Source of the DNA: Arion vulgaris | Lineage: Eukaryota; Mollusca; Gastropoda; Stylommatophora; Arionidae | NCBI GenBank assembly: GCA_020796225.1 | Contig: CM036759.1 | Span: 22,533,813-22,597,812, forward strand | Length of the DNA stretch: 64,000 nt | Direction: 5' to 3' | Shown: positions 1 to 11,585 of the stretch, piece by piece | How the letters are laid out: every line of letters begins with the position of its first letter | Position numbering within the stretch: the first letter of the stretch is position 1 | Made by a program: the position numbers and the translations under genes | The notes under the pieces: generated by a model | Seen by the model: only the letters and a program-made list of their open reading frames with translations | Database searches by the model: none | What the model was told of the DNA's origin: nothing

Positions 1-1817
1 CTTGTAACAAAACCAGAGAGAGAGATTTATCATACATAAAGAAAAGACTTTGAATAAACTCAGTTTTAAGAGTCCACATTTTAATCTGCATTTTTCTATA
101 ATTTTAGTCTGGATTATCTTTGTTTGTAATGCTCCTTCGTTCCATCTTTATTTTTTCTATTGTTTGCTAGAATTCTCACTTCTTTTACTTATATTTGAAT
201 GCCATTTTCTCTAACTTTCTCTACTTTTCTTGATTCATTTGATTATTTCTTTCTGAAATGTACAGAGCTACTGCCTAAATATTTTGTTCTCATACTCTTT
301 ATGTTCCCTTGTCTTTTTTTTTTTTTTTTTCTTTTCTCTCTGATTCTCTTTCTCACTGATGATGACTGATAAACAAATAAAATGTTACTGTGTCAATATT
401 TCAACAAATTTGTTATGACCTGAGCATGCTAAAAAATGAATAGAATCGACATTTATGTAATCATAGGTGCTCCCCATTAGGTGCTTGGTCCCTTACAGCT
501 GAAAGAGTCAGCGACACAGCCCTTATACAGTTTGCTCCAATGATGATTCCATATGTTCTCACAACTCAGAAAGTCTGGATACCCATCTACAGATTAGTAA
601 CTGAAGAAATGACTCTACCAGGATTTGAACACCATAATCATAATAATAAAAAAGCAACTAAATAATATAAACATTAATAATCAACCTAAGAATATTTGTT
701 ATTTCCTTACTAATTCATTCACTGCTGGTATTCATTTCTTTCTTTCTTTGATAACACCATAATGATGAAAGAAAGACACAAGTTGTAGGTCATTCTCAGA
801 TTACTTTCTTATCTCTTTCTTACATATGCTATATCAGCTGGCATAGGCAATCATGAATCACCACAACCTCCTATCCTTTGTGCTGTTAGTTACCCATTCC
901 TTTTGCTGAAACTCATCTACATATACAAAGTGGTATATGGATCACTAATCTAATAGAGATGGTTCATCCTCGTCAATCCTCAGTTTCATATCTAATGATA
1001 TAGTATGTTATCAGGTTGGAGCATCAAGTAACTGCTAATGAAAGGAATAGTGTAATTAAAAACAAAAAGCCAATGGTGGTTTCCGTACATAGATACAACT
1101 TAAATTCATTTGAAGCTGAATTATTTTAATGTCAGTATTTTATTCTGAAATTTTAAAAATCGTGGAGTGTGGGACTTCTGGGCCTACAAGTACCCTCCCT
1201 TTTATACAGTATCTGGTGGTACCAGCTATTGGCTTATAAGAAAATAATGAGTGCCCTGCCCACTCTACCCAAGAACTGGGCTCAATGTACAATCACTAGG
1301 TGCTAGGACAGTAGAATGTGAAAAACTTTTCAAATAAAACTCACCCATGCAGTGTATCTAGAAAATAGTAACATTATAAACATACCCAGCAAATGAAAAA
1401 TAATGATTTGAATAATAATACAAAAAACTATTAATGCGAGACACTAGATCATTTATCATATATATATTCTTTACAAGATCTGCATGTAGTGTCACTGATT
1501 TTGTTCGTTATTTTCCTTGATATATTTTATGTATTCAGAGCTGTACCGTATCAACTTCATAAAGGTCATTTTGAAAATATATGTAATTTAACAAAATAAA
1601 AGGATTAAGTGCTCTGACATTTTGCTGAATAACATCATCAAGAACTTTCTTCAAACAGGCAGAAAAGATACATACACACAAATATGAGACTTTTAATTGG
1701 CTGTGTAGTCAATAGAAACCATAACATGACTCCATAGGGGAGGAGAAAAATAAGTAGATAAATAGCAACTTGACAGGCAAATGTATCAAGCTGAGACTAA
1801 TTATTGGTTATTAAACC
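1..1817. other. No gene seen; AT-rich, possible SINE debris
   Basis: Only short AT-rich frames. 470-640 has a reverse B-box-like GGTGTTCAAATCCTGG and resembles dispersed repeat text. Confidence 0.5.
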
Positions 1818-1990
1818 AACTTCATAGCATTCTGGACAGAACCAAGGTGCTCAGTCTACCCTAGTAGATAAAGGGTATGTATGCTTACGGTTTCTCTGAC
1901 TCGCTGGTTATACACTCCTCATTCTGCCCATGGAGAGTCCAATCCTACTTTGGCAAATTTAACATTAAAATTCCTCAATCAGAAGTATAG
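1818..1990 (+). mobile_element. SINE C, degenerate
   Basis: 'accaaggtgctcagtctacc' and 'gactcgctggttatacactc' match the 8577 copy. Confidence 0.55.
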
Positions 1991-2089
1991 ATGGGTCATT
2001 AATTGTTGTGTCCTCATCCAATAGGTAGTAGCTAAACAACTATAGTATATCTCCCTTATTCCGATCCAACACAGACTACAGACTTGACT

Positions 2090-2400
2090 TTTCTTTAATC
2101 CTGTTTTACCTAACAGCATCAGGATAAGAAGAGATTTTTAGAACAGGCTTGTGTGTGCTTCATAAATAGTGTATTTCACCACCTCTATTAATTCTGAGGT
2201 CCACCTTTTGTGAAGACAATCTTTTGTTTTATATCCACTGTATCTGAGTAACATTGCTCATTGAGGCACACTGTCTGTTGGTAATCTGCTTCTGTGGTGG
2301 AACGATTTAATTTGTTGTTTCTTGCTGAAGACTATAAAGGAGTTTGTTCAGACTATAAAGTTCTTTTTTTTATGCATGTCCAAGACAATAAATCCCATGT
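2090..2400 (-). mobile_element. LINE (family d) 3' remnant, inverted
   Basis: The reverse complement matches the tail region of 6195-6640 and the 37625-37920 copy (shared text includes 'gaggtccacctttt' and 'aagagattt'). Confidence 0.65.
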
Positions 2401-2654
2401 AAGACTTTGTAGATTGAAAGTATCTATAGAAAGTGTCTATTCATACAGAAACTAGCTGGTTTGGACATATGCAGCATGAACGGGGCCAGACACAATACCT
2501 GCCCTAGTGAGTGGAATCTCAGAGTCATTGTAGGTTGGCTGTAACATCCACAATCTCCGTTATGATACCTTGAAATATCTTTAACCAAACAACAATAAAT
2601 TCCTTTCATAAACCCTACAGACTTAGACATATTTCAGAAAATAACAGATATTTG

Positions 2655-2775
2655 AGTAGGCTCATCAATCAACATTGAACTGGTACAGTCAGTCGCTGGA
2701 AGATGTTGGATATATTGCGAAAAAGATCAGAGCACCTATGGACATGTCCGGAGTGCAATGAATATATTCCAAACT
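2655..2775 (+). repeat. Dispersed repeat I
   Basis: 'actggtacagtcagtcgctgg' to 'atggacatgtccggagtgca'; inverted relatives at 22735-22850 and 45955-46075. Confidence 0.5.
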
Positions 2776-2779
2776 GAAA

Positions 2780-4346
2780 CTTTTAAGAAAAGTGGTTAAG
2801 TTTACTATCAGCTCTATAGTTCTATTGGTAATAATTCTTGAGAAAAAATCACTTGAACACATCATGTATCTAGGATTACCATGCATACCTTATTCAAACA
2901 GATCACAATCTTCAAAATCAGCAACATTCAGACTCTGCATTCATTCATTCAGAGAGATTGATGAGGCAGTCACACTGCATAATGAAACAAATAATATAAC
3001 AATTGACTAGCAACTGCTACCAAAGTACAAGTTAAACACATTGGGTGCAATATACAACATTTGTGAAATGAAACAAAAATATGAAATTTTACTTTAGTGG
3101 GCAAAACAAGAAGTTAACAAGGAAAAGTTAATAATATTTACAAAGATGTGTAATGTAAATATATATTTACACTTACATACAAACCACTACTAGACAACAT
3201 GAAATAAATGCTACATGTTAAAGTAACTACATATCACTTATTTTAAACATATTTCATAAATAACACAGAGAGTAGTAATTCAGAACCATTTGGGTTTTAT
3301 CATGAAGTGTCTGAAATTAGTGTCTGCAAGCAAAAATTCACTTAAATACGAAATATCTTGCTATGAATGAAGATGACCAAATCCTGGTTTGGAATGTAGA
3401 TATACTAGGGTGACTTATGGGACAGAACCAACCAAAAGGCAAAACTCACAAATAAGAAAAATGAAGTGTCCAGTGTGTATAATAGGGACACTTATTGTTG
3501 GGGAAGAAAGAATAAACCCTCATTAATCATATATAATGAGAAACTAAGGAAAAATAGTCATGAGACTAACAAACTTTTATGATAAAATACAATAATTGCT
3601 AGAGAAACTGTTATTTGTCAACCTCCTGAGACAAAAACCTGGACAACGTAACAAAGAATCCAAAATTATTTCTTTCAAATAAATGCCCAGCTTGACTATT
3701 TCATTTTGAAAAACTGATGCTCACTTTATTTTGGACACTGTACTTGTTCTCTCGAATTTACTTTGCAAATTAAATTGTTAATATACAAAGATAAATACAT
3801 AAATATCTATGTGTATGACTAGTCTTGTCAACAACAAAAATGTTTAGGTTTATGATAGTCTAAATTTAAATCTACTAACAGCTCCACAAATCACAACACT
3901 AAATTAATATACACTGTATATATATATATATATAATTATACTGTGCGAGCGGTTAGTAGAATCGAGTTTGGTAAACACAACGTCTCACAGCAGATCTGCT
4001 CAGAAATCATAAACTCAAGTCACCATTTGTACAGAAAACAAATACAAGATAAAATCTCCCAACAAAAATGAAAGAAACTGTACAAACATGATGAATTGCG
4101 ATTTTGGCTACATCTGCAAAAAAAACTGTACACATCAATGACACATTTTACTAGTTGACAGGTATGCCACTGTAGAGGTAAAATTAAATGCTTGAACATT
4201 TCTACAGGACACACAACTATAGATGCAGTGGTCCCATACTCTCATTGAATAATAATGTCAGTTTAGCATCCACAAGAAAACATGAATCAGAATATAGTCA
4301 AAACAGATTGAGATTGTATAATACGTCATCACATTTCTAGGATAGT
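2780..4346. other. No gene seen
   Basis: AT-rich with a short (TA)n at 3918-3935; no protein-like frame. Confidence 0.55.
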
Positions 4347-4750
4347 AACAACGAATTATGTTATAACATAATCCTGTAACAATGAAATATGTTATAACAT
4401 AATCCTGTAACAATAAAATATGTTATAACATAATCCTGTAACAATGAAATGTGTTATAACATAATCCAGTAACAATGAAATATGTTATAACATAATCCAG
4501 TAACAATGAAATATGTTATAACATAATCCTGTAACAATGAAATATGTTATAACATAATCCTGTAACAATGAAATATGTTATTACATAATCCTGCAACAAT
4601 AAAATATGTTATAACATAATCCTGTAACAATGAAATATGTTATAACATAATCCTGTAACAATGAAATATGTTATAATCCTGTAACAATGAAATATGTTAT
4701 AACATAATCCAGTAACAATGAAATATGTTATAACATAATCCTGTAACAAT
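4347..4750 (+). repeat. 31-bp minisatellite, about 13 units
   Basis: Unit AACAATGAAATATGTTATAA plus CATAATCCTGT, containing the 12-bp palindrome ATGTTATAACAT. Three more decayed units lie at 4998-5090 beyond the SINE F insertion. Confidence 0.9.
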
Positions 4751-4995
4751 CTTCTTCTTTGTGTTCGTTCTTTACAACCAATTTTAATCACTCTTTGTGA
4801 TATGTTTGATCTTTGCCAAGAACGTGTATACATTGCACATTGGTTTGGTAGGCCCCTAAACGCATAAACACGCTTAGGACATGTGCATCCGATTTCAGCC
4901 AAACCTCCTTAGTCGCCTCTTACGACATGCATGGCAGGTAACAGTGGTTCTATTCTTTATATCCCAAATTTGGGCCCCGTAACCACTCGGCGATC
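4751..4995 (-). mobile_element. SINE F inserted in the 31-bp minisatellite
   Basis: In element sense: head CGAGTGGTTACGGGGCCCAA (like the 5' part of a Ser/Leu tRNA), core AGAGGCGACTAAGGAGGTT, tail ACGAACACAAAGAAGAAG. Minisatellite units continue on both sides. Confidence 0.78.
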
Positions 4996-4997
4996 AT

Positions 4998-5090
4998 GTA
5001 ATGAAATGTTATAACATAATCATGTAACAATGAAATTTGTCATAACATAATCCAATAACAATGAAATATTATAACATAATCCTGGAGTAA
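4998..5090 (+). repeat. Distal units of the 31-bp minisatellite
   Basis: Three diverged units displaced by the SINE F at 4751-4995. Confidence 0.8.
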
Positions 5091-5142
5091 TATCTTACAA
5101 CAAATGAATATTTGAACTAACATCAAGAATGTTGTCTTGTCT

Positions 5143-5294
5143 TTGCTTGACAAAGTCTGAGAATATATTTGCACAATACCACTATCCACAACTTGTATAT
5201 ACTGAACTAGAACACAGAAGGAATCTTGAGCAAAGTGTTTTCAATTATATTACTTGGTTTAGTTTAAGAAGTAGTGAACTCAATCACAACCCAA
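5143..5294 (+). repeat. 152-bp near-identical duplicate (copy 1)
   Basis: Matches 17153-17304 at a constant offset of 12010 bp with essentially one difference. Open in the forward frame. Confidence 0.85.
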
Positions 5295-5295
5295 G

Positions 5296-5485
5296 CGTAC
5301 CTTGTTCAAACATCACGGTGGGCAGTTTGGAAGCAAATTTGTTCAATGGATTTTTACAAACTGCCAAAATAGACTGTTCAGAAAGCAATGGTAAACTACT
5401 GAAAGTATAAGTGGTGCCTAGAAAATTGACGACTCGTTTACTGTGGTTGATGGTGATGTTCTGTAAAGGATATGCCCCAATGTTC
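5296..5485 (+). mobile_element. SINE M, 5'-truncated
   Basis: 'cagaaagcaatggtaaacta', 'tgcctagaaaattg' and 'tctgtaaaggatatg' match the 30735 copy. Confidence 0.62.
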
Positions 5486-5491
5486 ATATTA

Positions 5492-6190
5492 ACTTAAATG
5501 TGTTTGTTTACATTCAGGAACATTTTGTTATATCTAAATGTGTTTGTTTACATTCAGGAACATTTTGTTATATCCACATGTGTTTGTTTACATTCAGGAA
5601 CATCTTGTTATATCTAAATGTGTTTGTTTACATTCAGGAACATTTTGTTATATCTAAATGTGTTTGTTTACATTCAGGAACATTTTGTTATATCTAAATG
5701 TGTTTGTTTACATTCAGGAACATCCTGTTATATCTAAATGTGTTTGTTTACATTCAGGAACATTTTGTTATATCTAAATGTGTTTGTTTACATTCAGGAA
5801 CATTTTGTTATATCTAAATGTGTTCGTTTACATTCAGGAACATTTTGTTATATCTAAATGTGTTTGTTTACATTCAGGAACATTTTGTTATATCTAAATG
5901 TGTTTGTTTACATTCAGGAACATTTTGTTATATCTAAATGTGTTCGTTTACATTCAGGAACATTTTGTTATATCTAAATGTGTTTGTTTACATTCAGGAA
6001 CATCCTGTTATATCCACATGTGTTTGTTTACATTCAGGAACATCCTGTTATATCTACATGTGTTTGTTTACATTCAGGAACATCCTGTTATATCTACATG
6101 TGTTTGTTTACATTCAGGAACATCCTGTTATATCTACATGTGTTTGTTTACATTCAGGAACATCCTGTTATATCTACATGTGTTTGTTTA
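5492..6190 (+). repeat. 40-bp minisatellite, about 17 units
   Basis: Unit TGTGTTTGTTTACATTCAGG plus AACATTTTGTTATATCTAAA. Variants cluster toward the 3' end (CATCCTG, CTACATG). No stop in any forward frame, so apparent proteins here are artefacts. Confidence 0.92.
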
Positions 6191-6194
6191 AAAA

Positions 6195-6640
6195 GAGCAA
6201 TGTTCAACACAATCTTTCTCCGCACATTATGTTACCAGTGCCAAACCTGGACGCTGACAACAAACAATAGAAGAAAACTAGTCACGACAGAGATGAAGTG
6301 TCTACGCAAAATACTGGGTGTCACAAGAAGAGACCGGTTGAGAAATGAAGACATCAGGAAAAAGTGGGTGCAACATCAGTACTAGACTTCATCAAGAAAC
6401 AACAAATTAAATGGTTCAGCCACGTAAGCAGATTACCAACAGACAGTGCCCTCAAAGAGCAATGCTGCTCCGATACAATGGGTACAAAGCAAAAGGTCGG
6501 CCACACAAAAGATGGATCTCAGAGATAACAGAGGCGACGAAAGAGACTATCTACGAAGTGCATACTAGGGCCCGTTTTAGAAATTTCTTCTTGACCTGAC
6601 GCTGTAAGGCAAACAGGATTCGAGAAAGAAGAAGAAGTTT
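6195..6640 (+). mobile_element. LINE (family d) RT C-terminal remnant
   Basis: The plus strand reads C-Q-T-W-T-L, E-M-K-C-L-R-K-I-L-G-V-T-R-R-D-R, N-E-D-I-R-K-K, D-F-I-K-K-Q-Q-I-K-W-F-S-H-V, then a tail ending in GAAGAAGAAG. It begins at the end of the 40-bp minisatellite. Related copies are at 27620-27935 (+), 2090-2400 (-) and 37625-37920 (-). Confidence 0.72.
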
Positions 6641-6649
6641 GTTTAAACT

Positions 6650-6745
6650 GCCACTGAGATCTTCCTGTATAAGAAAGTGATCAGAGCGCACATGGCTATC
6701 ACTGAAGTGTAATGATGATGGTTCGATCAATCAACTGAGCAATGT
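6650..6745 (+). repeat. Dispersed repeat H
   Basis: 'gagatcttcctgtataagaaa' to 'aatgatgatggttcgatcaatca'; related copies at 10445-10580 (+), 13965-14090 (-), 30165-30295 (+). Confidence 0.55.
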
Positions 6746-6964
6746 ACTATTTTAAGTTTAAATTACAAATGCTGCTTTTATATGATCCTTAATTTCTACT
6801 CATAAGGGGGGTCACCAGTAAAGAAGTTAATAACACTCTTCTCTAGTGACCATCTACTCAATTTCTGGGGTTTGAGATCAGCTTGGCCTAAATTCTTGAT
6901 GTGCACATGGTACATAGTTGGACTAGAATACCTTGAACCTTTATTTGGGAACTAAATTACAAGC

Positions 6965-7095
6965 ACCTCTGAAGCCGGATTAAGACTCGCCTGAATGGCG
7001 AGGGACACTAGTGATAAGGAAAGCAAGCATTCACACAAAAATCAAACAGAGCCGCCATATTAGGCCCCATGACTACACCTGAACTCATAGCAGGT
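6965..7095 (+). repeat. Dispersed repeat D
   Basis: 'taaggaaagcaagcattcaca' and 'catgactacacctgaactca' recur at 31150-31305. Confidence 0.5.
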
Positions 7096-7161
7096 AAACA
7101 TAAAAAATATTTTATACTGTTTTTTTTTTTAAATATAGTTTATCACAATCATCCTTATTAA

Positions 7162-7866
7162 CACTTTTGCTACCATCGACGACAAAAGTCGGCGAAGTAC
7201 CAACTCCCTTTCGCTGCCGTCTGCGACTTTAGTCGCGGACATGTGCGCCGACGAAGTCCTTTTAAACGGGCGTATCGCTTGTCAACGGGGTCCCATGACG
7301 TACTACTTCTGTATTGTTCCAACGAGCTCTCCAGAATGGCGGATCTAACACACACGCGGTAAACATCAGTATAAGTCCGATTTTTCACGATTATTCGTAA
7401 GTAGACAAAAATTTTCAAAATGGACGACGTAGCTGATGAATAGTGATGTCCAAAATGACTCTTTTTCGAACTTTTTAGCCAGTGATAGTGTTAAAATGAA
7501 CTCTGAATGTGATATGAATTTGAACTGTGATTCATGTGACGATGTTTATAGATCGATAGCAGACATTCCCAGGTGTACAGGAGTAGGTTACGGACACCCA
7601 ACTCGAAAATGACGGCATATCATATTGTGGATAGGTATGGGGATATCAGTTACTTCAACAGCTTGTGGATTATAAAAAATATATTTCACATATAGACAGG
7701 TTAGTAGTTCATTAATATATGAACACTATTCCATAGTTTAAAATTCCTAAGTTTATTAGTTAATTTTGTACAATTTTTTTTAATTGTCACTCTGAAAACT
7801 GATCATGCCGAAAAATAGCCTGGCAGTAAGCCAGACTTTGTTGAAAAATGGCTGGCAGCGAAAGTG
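7162..7866 (+). mobile_element. piggyBac-like element, internally deleted
   Basis: Flanked by TTAA on both sides (7158-7161, 7867-7870). Termini CACTTTTGCTACCA and, inverted, CACTTTCGCTGCCA form imperfect inverted repeats. From 7421 the plus strand encodes M-D-D-V-A-D-E and, after a one-base shift, an acidic N-terminus-like stretch ending G-Y-G-H-P-T-R-K before a stop. No DDD catalytic core is present. Plain non-autonomous relic. Confidence 0.75.
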
Positions 7867-7904
7867 TTAAACAGGGATTGGTTACTTAACTGACGTCACA
7901 TCAC

Positions 7905-8035
7905 TCCATTCAGACCCATAGATGCCCAGTCTCCCCTAACAGATTTCAAAGGGTATGCATACTGATGGGTCCTGTGGCTCACTGGTTAAACACACGTATC
8001 TCCCAGCCCCTCAAGCATCCAGCTCTATTTTAATA
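7905..8035 (+). mobile_element. SINE C, degenerate
   Basis: 'agatgcccagtctcccctaa' and 'tggctcactggttaaacaca' match the 8577 copy; starts 35 bp after the piggyBac relic. Confidence 0.55.
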
Positions 8036-8576
8036 ACAGTAATATAGTGCAGCATTTTTGTAAATGTTCTTCTGAAAACTTTACTTTTATTACATGTAAA
8101 TGCAAACAATTTTCATGAGAAAAAAAAATCACCTGAAGATAAGAATAAGCAACTGGAAAGATGTATAGAGCACTATTTAAATCTTTACTCAAGTAAGACA
8201 AAACTATTAGATACTACACTCAATAAAAGCCAACTCTGGACACACAAGGTGAAACATGTCTCCGTAATTCAAGGCAATAATTGTGAAAAACTTTTCCTGA
8301 TGCAGATTGGTCTTGCCACACATTGTTATTGTCTAGAATTTTATTTTTATCTCTATGAAGCAGAAAGTACACACTATTGTCTACTAAGATGGAAAGGTTC
8401 CAACAACAATTAATGATAACTATGCATTCATCCTGACAGAAAAGATGATGCAATCAAGTATATACCTGTTGGACAGGTGCATAATCACAGACGGGGGGAA
8501 GAATAAACACTCAGTCCATTGTAAAGGGGATCCATTGAAAAGGAAATTTAAGAAATGCTATCTTTTTTTAGTGGCT

Positions 8577-8735
8577 ACTGAACCGAGGTCATTACACTCC
8601 GGGCAGAACCATAGGTGCTCAGTCTCCCCAAGCAGATGTCAAAGAGCATGCATACTGATGGTTTCTGGGGATCACTGGTTAAACACACCCCTCACTCTGA
8701 CCTCCCCAACATCAAGTTCTACTTGTACAATGGGC
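8577..8735 (+). mobile_element. SINE C
   Basis: Family defined by 'aggtgctcagtctccccaag', 'catgcatactgatggttt' and 'tcactggttaaacacac'. Further copies at 1818-1990, 7905-8035 and 10858-11020. A-box-like TGGCTCACTGGTT suggests tRNA origin. Confidence 0.6.
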
Positions 8736-8899
8736 AATTCCAAACTTCTTAAATTGTTGATCGATTCATTTAATGTCTTCATTCAACATCTACTTTAGTG
8801 TCTTCATCCAACAGGCAGTCGTGAGGAGACCAAAGAATTTTATTTTTTAATTGATGGGAGTCAAGATGACATACTGTGACAAGACTGAATCTGATTTAT

Positions 8900-9060
8900 G
8901 GAGAGCAGTTTTTATCTCATGTAGAACACCTTCAAAACTGTATGGTCACTACCTGATAAAGACATTTTGGTCAAAATGTTAATTTGGTTTGTTGTTGTAC
9001 TCCATAAAATGACCTTACTTTGTGTTTTGAGATTACGCCATTGAGCATAGTTTTACTGCA
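8900..9060 (+). repeat. Dispersed repeat with hammerhead-like CTGATAA...GTC motif
   Basis: Contains CCTGATAAAGACATTTTGGTC at 8952-8972; relatives at 10200-10400 and 26480-26650 share the motif and the following 'gtattttgt...ttttgtgttttg' text. Confidence 0.5.
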
Positions 9061-9232
9061 GTCTTTCATATTAACAAATGCAAATCAGCTTTGAAACTAG
9101 TAAAGATATATATAACACAAGTTTTCGTACATCACAGGGAAATCACAATGAAATCATTCTTAGAAGTCTTTTCTGCATACATTTCTTAAACCATAAATAA
9201 ATATGGCAAATGGGTCATCCTACTCAACAGGG

Positions 9233-9278
9233 ATGATGATGCTTGGATCAATGCTCTCATGAATCTGAAAGACAACAC
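9233..9278 (-). CDS. Candidate terminal exon of PPP1R37 (mostly 3' untranslated)
   Basis: A minus-strand TTGTCTTTCAG acceptor at about 9279 precedes a short open segment ending in TAG near 9233. Joined directly to the 12102 exon (phase 1), it would add Asp-Ser and then stop at TGA. Read in phase 0 (requiring an unseen intermediate exon) it gives I-H-E-S-I-D-P-S-I-I-I-P-V-E before TAG. The good acceptor and absence of recognised repeats are the only support. It could be intergenic sequence. Confidence 0.28.
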
Positions 9279-9342
9279 AAAATATACATTATTTATAGCA
9301 TTAAAAAGTAAAGGAACCCTTTCATACTTTGTGGTGTATGGG

Positions 9343-9585
9343 TTAATACAGTGTTAGACCTGTATTTTTCATTGACCGTCGGCACACGATGGGTGATGTG
9401 GTCAGCATCACGCCGGCCGCCTTTACTTTCCCAGAGCCTGTCTGGTACCCAGTTGAGGCTGGGTCAACCTGAGAGCCGTCGTGGTCGGAAAAATTCCATG
9501 CGCATTGCGGGAGCTGAACCCAGATCACCAGCCTTGCGAAGCAAGTTCACTAACAACTACGCTACAGCGGCTCTCATTTATAGCA
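9343..9585 (-). mobile_element. SINE A, with tRNA-like head
   Basis: Minus sense: head GAGCCGCTGTAGCGTAGTTG with B box GGGTTCAGCTCC, body 'gcggccggcgtgatgctgac', tail 'ggtctaacactgtatta'. It is the best-preserved copy of a family also at 16262 (+), 19990 (-), 32640 (+), 40785 (-) and 42700 (+). Confidence 0.75.
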
Positions 9586-9604
9586 TTACTGTCACATTAT
9601 TTTG

Positions 9605-10110
9605 GTCATGTTTTATTACACTCAAGAAGGTGTCTCTATGGCGTAGAAGTTAGGTACTCGCTTCTCACTCCAAAGGTACTTGGTTCGCTACCTCGTAGAA
9701 ATCATCAATATGTTTTCCAGAGATCCTGATCGCAGTGTAGGTGAGATCAAGTTCTTAATCCTATCAAAGACGACGATAAAACGTATGTCCCGTGTTCGCC
9801 CGTCTGCCCAGCGTGTTCGTAGCCCGTTGGACTATGGGTGACTATCCCTCTGTGTGTGCGGGTTCAATTCTGCGGGATAGCATAAAAAGCCACAGATTCC
9901 CCAGATTTACGATGTTCGTGGCACCGAACCGAAGGGTTACGATGTCCATGGCACCGAGCCGAAGGACTGAAAAGCTCAAGTGCTTCTGGATCGGGGGGAA
10001 AAAAAATGTCCCGTGTTCAATTTGAGCACGTAAAAGAACCTTTGGCAGTTCAAAATCGAGAAGAACAGGCTGGAATGTCGCTGCCCAGGCAAAATTCATT
10101 ACCAAAGTGG
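9605..10110 (+). mobile_element. Two tRNA-like SINE heads and a SINE body (family K)
   Basis: 9623-9695 has a tRNA-like TCTCTATGGCGTAGAAGTTA head with B box GGTTCGCTACC. 9812-10085 has a second head with B box GGGTTCAATTC, followed by 'cacgtaaaagaacctttggc' and a short A-run. Degenerate; boundaries approximate. Confidence 0.5.
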
Positions 10111-10199
10111 TTTTTTTTAAATGAACAATTCCTATAAAATATCTATTTCTATTTCTAGTTTTTATGTGTGTTTTTGTGTTACATTTATTTCGTTATTCG

Positions 10200-10400
10200 T
10201 TTTTATTCCAGATTTTCCTTAGATACGTTTGTATTTGGTCGTCCATTTGTGTTTCATTTTAATTTGTCACTCCTGTTTGTTCGTTTGCTTGATAAAGGCC
10301 TTGTTGGTCGAAACGTTGCTGTATTTTGTCATTGTTTTTGTAAAACTACAGTACTTTGTAATTACGTGTTTTGCCAATCAAATAGTTTTACTGCAGTTCC
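10200..10400 (+). repeat. Dispersed repeat with hammerhead-like motif, best copy
   Basis: 10289-10314 reads TTGATAAAGGCC, loop TTGTT, GGTCGAAACG: a short stem between a CUGAUGA-like box and GAAAC. Confidence 0.5.
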
Positions 10401-10444
10401 ATATATATATACTGAATATAAAATATCTTCATCTTCTAAATTAC

Positions 10445-10580
10445 ATTGGGAACCCTCGCTTGTGATACGGAGTTCATGCACTGCAGATGAGATCTTCCTG
10501 TCTAAGAAAGAGATAGGAGCACACATGGTAACTCACAGAAGTGCAATGATGTTGGTCCTATCAATCAATACACTCAAGGG
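10445..10580 (+). repeat. Dispersed repeat H
   Basis: 'gagatcttcctgtctaagaa', 'cacacatggtaactcac' shared with 6650 and 30165. Confidence 0.55.
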
Positions 10581-10857
10581 ATCTACGTAGAATATAAAAA
10601 TGATCTATAAATTGATCTGCTTTAACCCATTCACCTTTCTGAGCCAATATACTGGCCCGTAATATCTTTTTTAAAGATGAAGCTAAAATCAGCATAACGG
10701 TTTATTCCGTATATTTTGAAGAATAAATGATGATGGGAGGCAAAAAAAAAGGAGTGAAAAATACGGCCCTAACATATGTTCCTTAATATATGGTATAAAA
10801 TTGAATTCTTTGCTTTTTAAATTTAGCATATTCTTTAATGCGCTCTAAGCCTGGCTC

Positions 10858-11020
10858 TTGATTACTGAACCGACATCATAACACTCAGGGACAGACTCTT
10901 GCGTGCTCAGTCTCCCCCAGCAAATGTTGAGAAGCAAACATGCTGATGGTTCTCATAACTCACTGGCTAAACACACTCCTCACTGTGCTCCGCAGGTATC
11001 CAGTTCTGCTTGCACAACAT
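10858..11020 (+). mobile_element. SINE C
   Basis: 'cgtgctcagtctcccccagc' and 'actcactggctaaacacact'; lies next to SINE G. Confidence 0.55.
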
Positions 11021-11055
11021 GTGATTTTATCTTTGTTTAAACCCTGCATCGATTC

Positions 11056-11275
11056 TTTCTCCCGCAATCGTTCTTTTTGGCCATTTTTATTATTCTTTTG
11101 TGATATATAAACAACCTTTGCAAAGAACGTAATTTTATGTCACAATCTTCAGTACCATTTGAAGCTCTGGTGCTTATCCTTTAGCAATGTGTCCAATTTC
11201 AACCAGCGTTTACTGGGTTCGCTCTCCGTCAGCCTTTGACTGTCCGCAGCCGACCTGCAAGGCAGCAGGTTCGAA
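11056..11275 (-). mobile_element. SINE G
   Basis: Flanked by ACCCTGCATCGATTC / ACCCTGTATCGATTC. Head GGGTTTCGAACCTGCTGCC resembles a tRNA T-arm (B box). Tail 'aagaacgattgcgggagaaa' is like the LINE 3' end at 47.7 kb. Confidence 0.72.
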
Positions 11276-11394
11276 ACCCTGTATCGATTCAGCATCCATT
11301 GCCGTGAACTCATTTAACAAATGGTGGCTGTGCAACAGAAGAACACCTCCCTTATCCATCTTCATTTTTATCACAATCGGTACCTACTGATGCA

Positions 11395-11585
11395 AGTCTA
11401 TCTGATCTCTCTGTCTCAACACCAGCATGCCCACATAAGTCCCCCAGGGGTTGGAAGTCCTGATAGATGACATCCCCTCATACCACAATCTGCCATTTTT
11501 GACCATCTGAAGCATTGACTTGGATTTGAACCCAGAACACATCCTCAGAGAGCCATTGGAGGGCAGCAGTAACTGCTTCAACCAT
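11395..11585 (-). mobile_element. SINE-like fragment with tRNA B box
   Basis: Minus sense: 'ggttgaagcagttactgctg' then GGGTTCAAATCC. Single copy in the window. Confidence 0.4.

Noticed and set aside
5492..6385. Open frames of 65-135 codons in the 40-bp array
   Set aside because: Unit length is not a multiple of three and no unit frame has a stop; all forward frames are open by construction.
10168..10590. 140-codon plus-strand frame
   Set aside because: Spans dispersed repeat text with a Phe/Leu/Cys bias typical of non-coding T-rich DNA.
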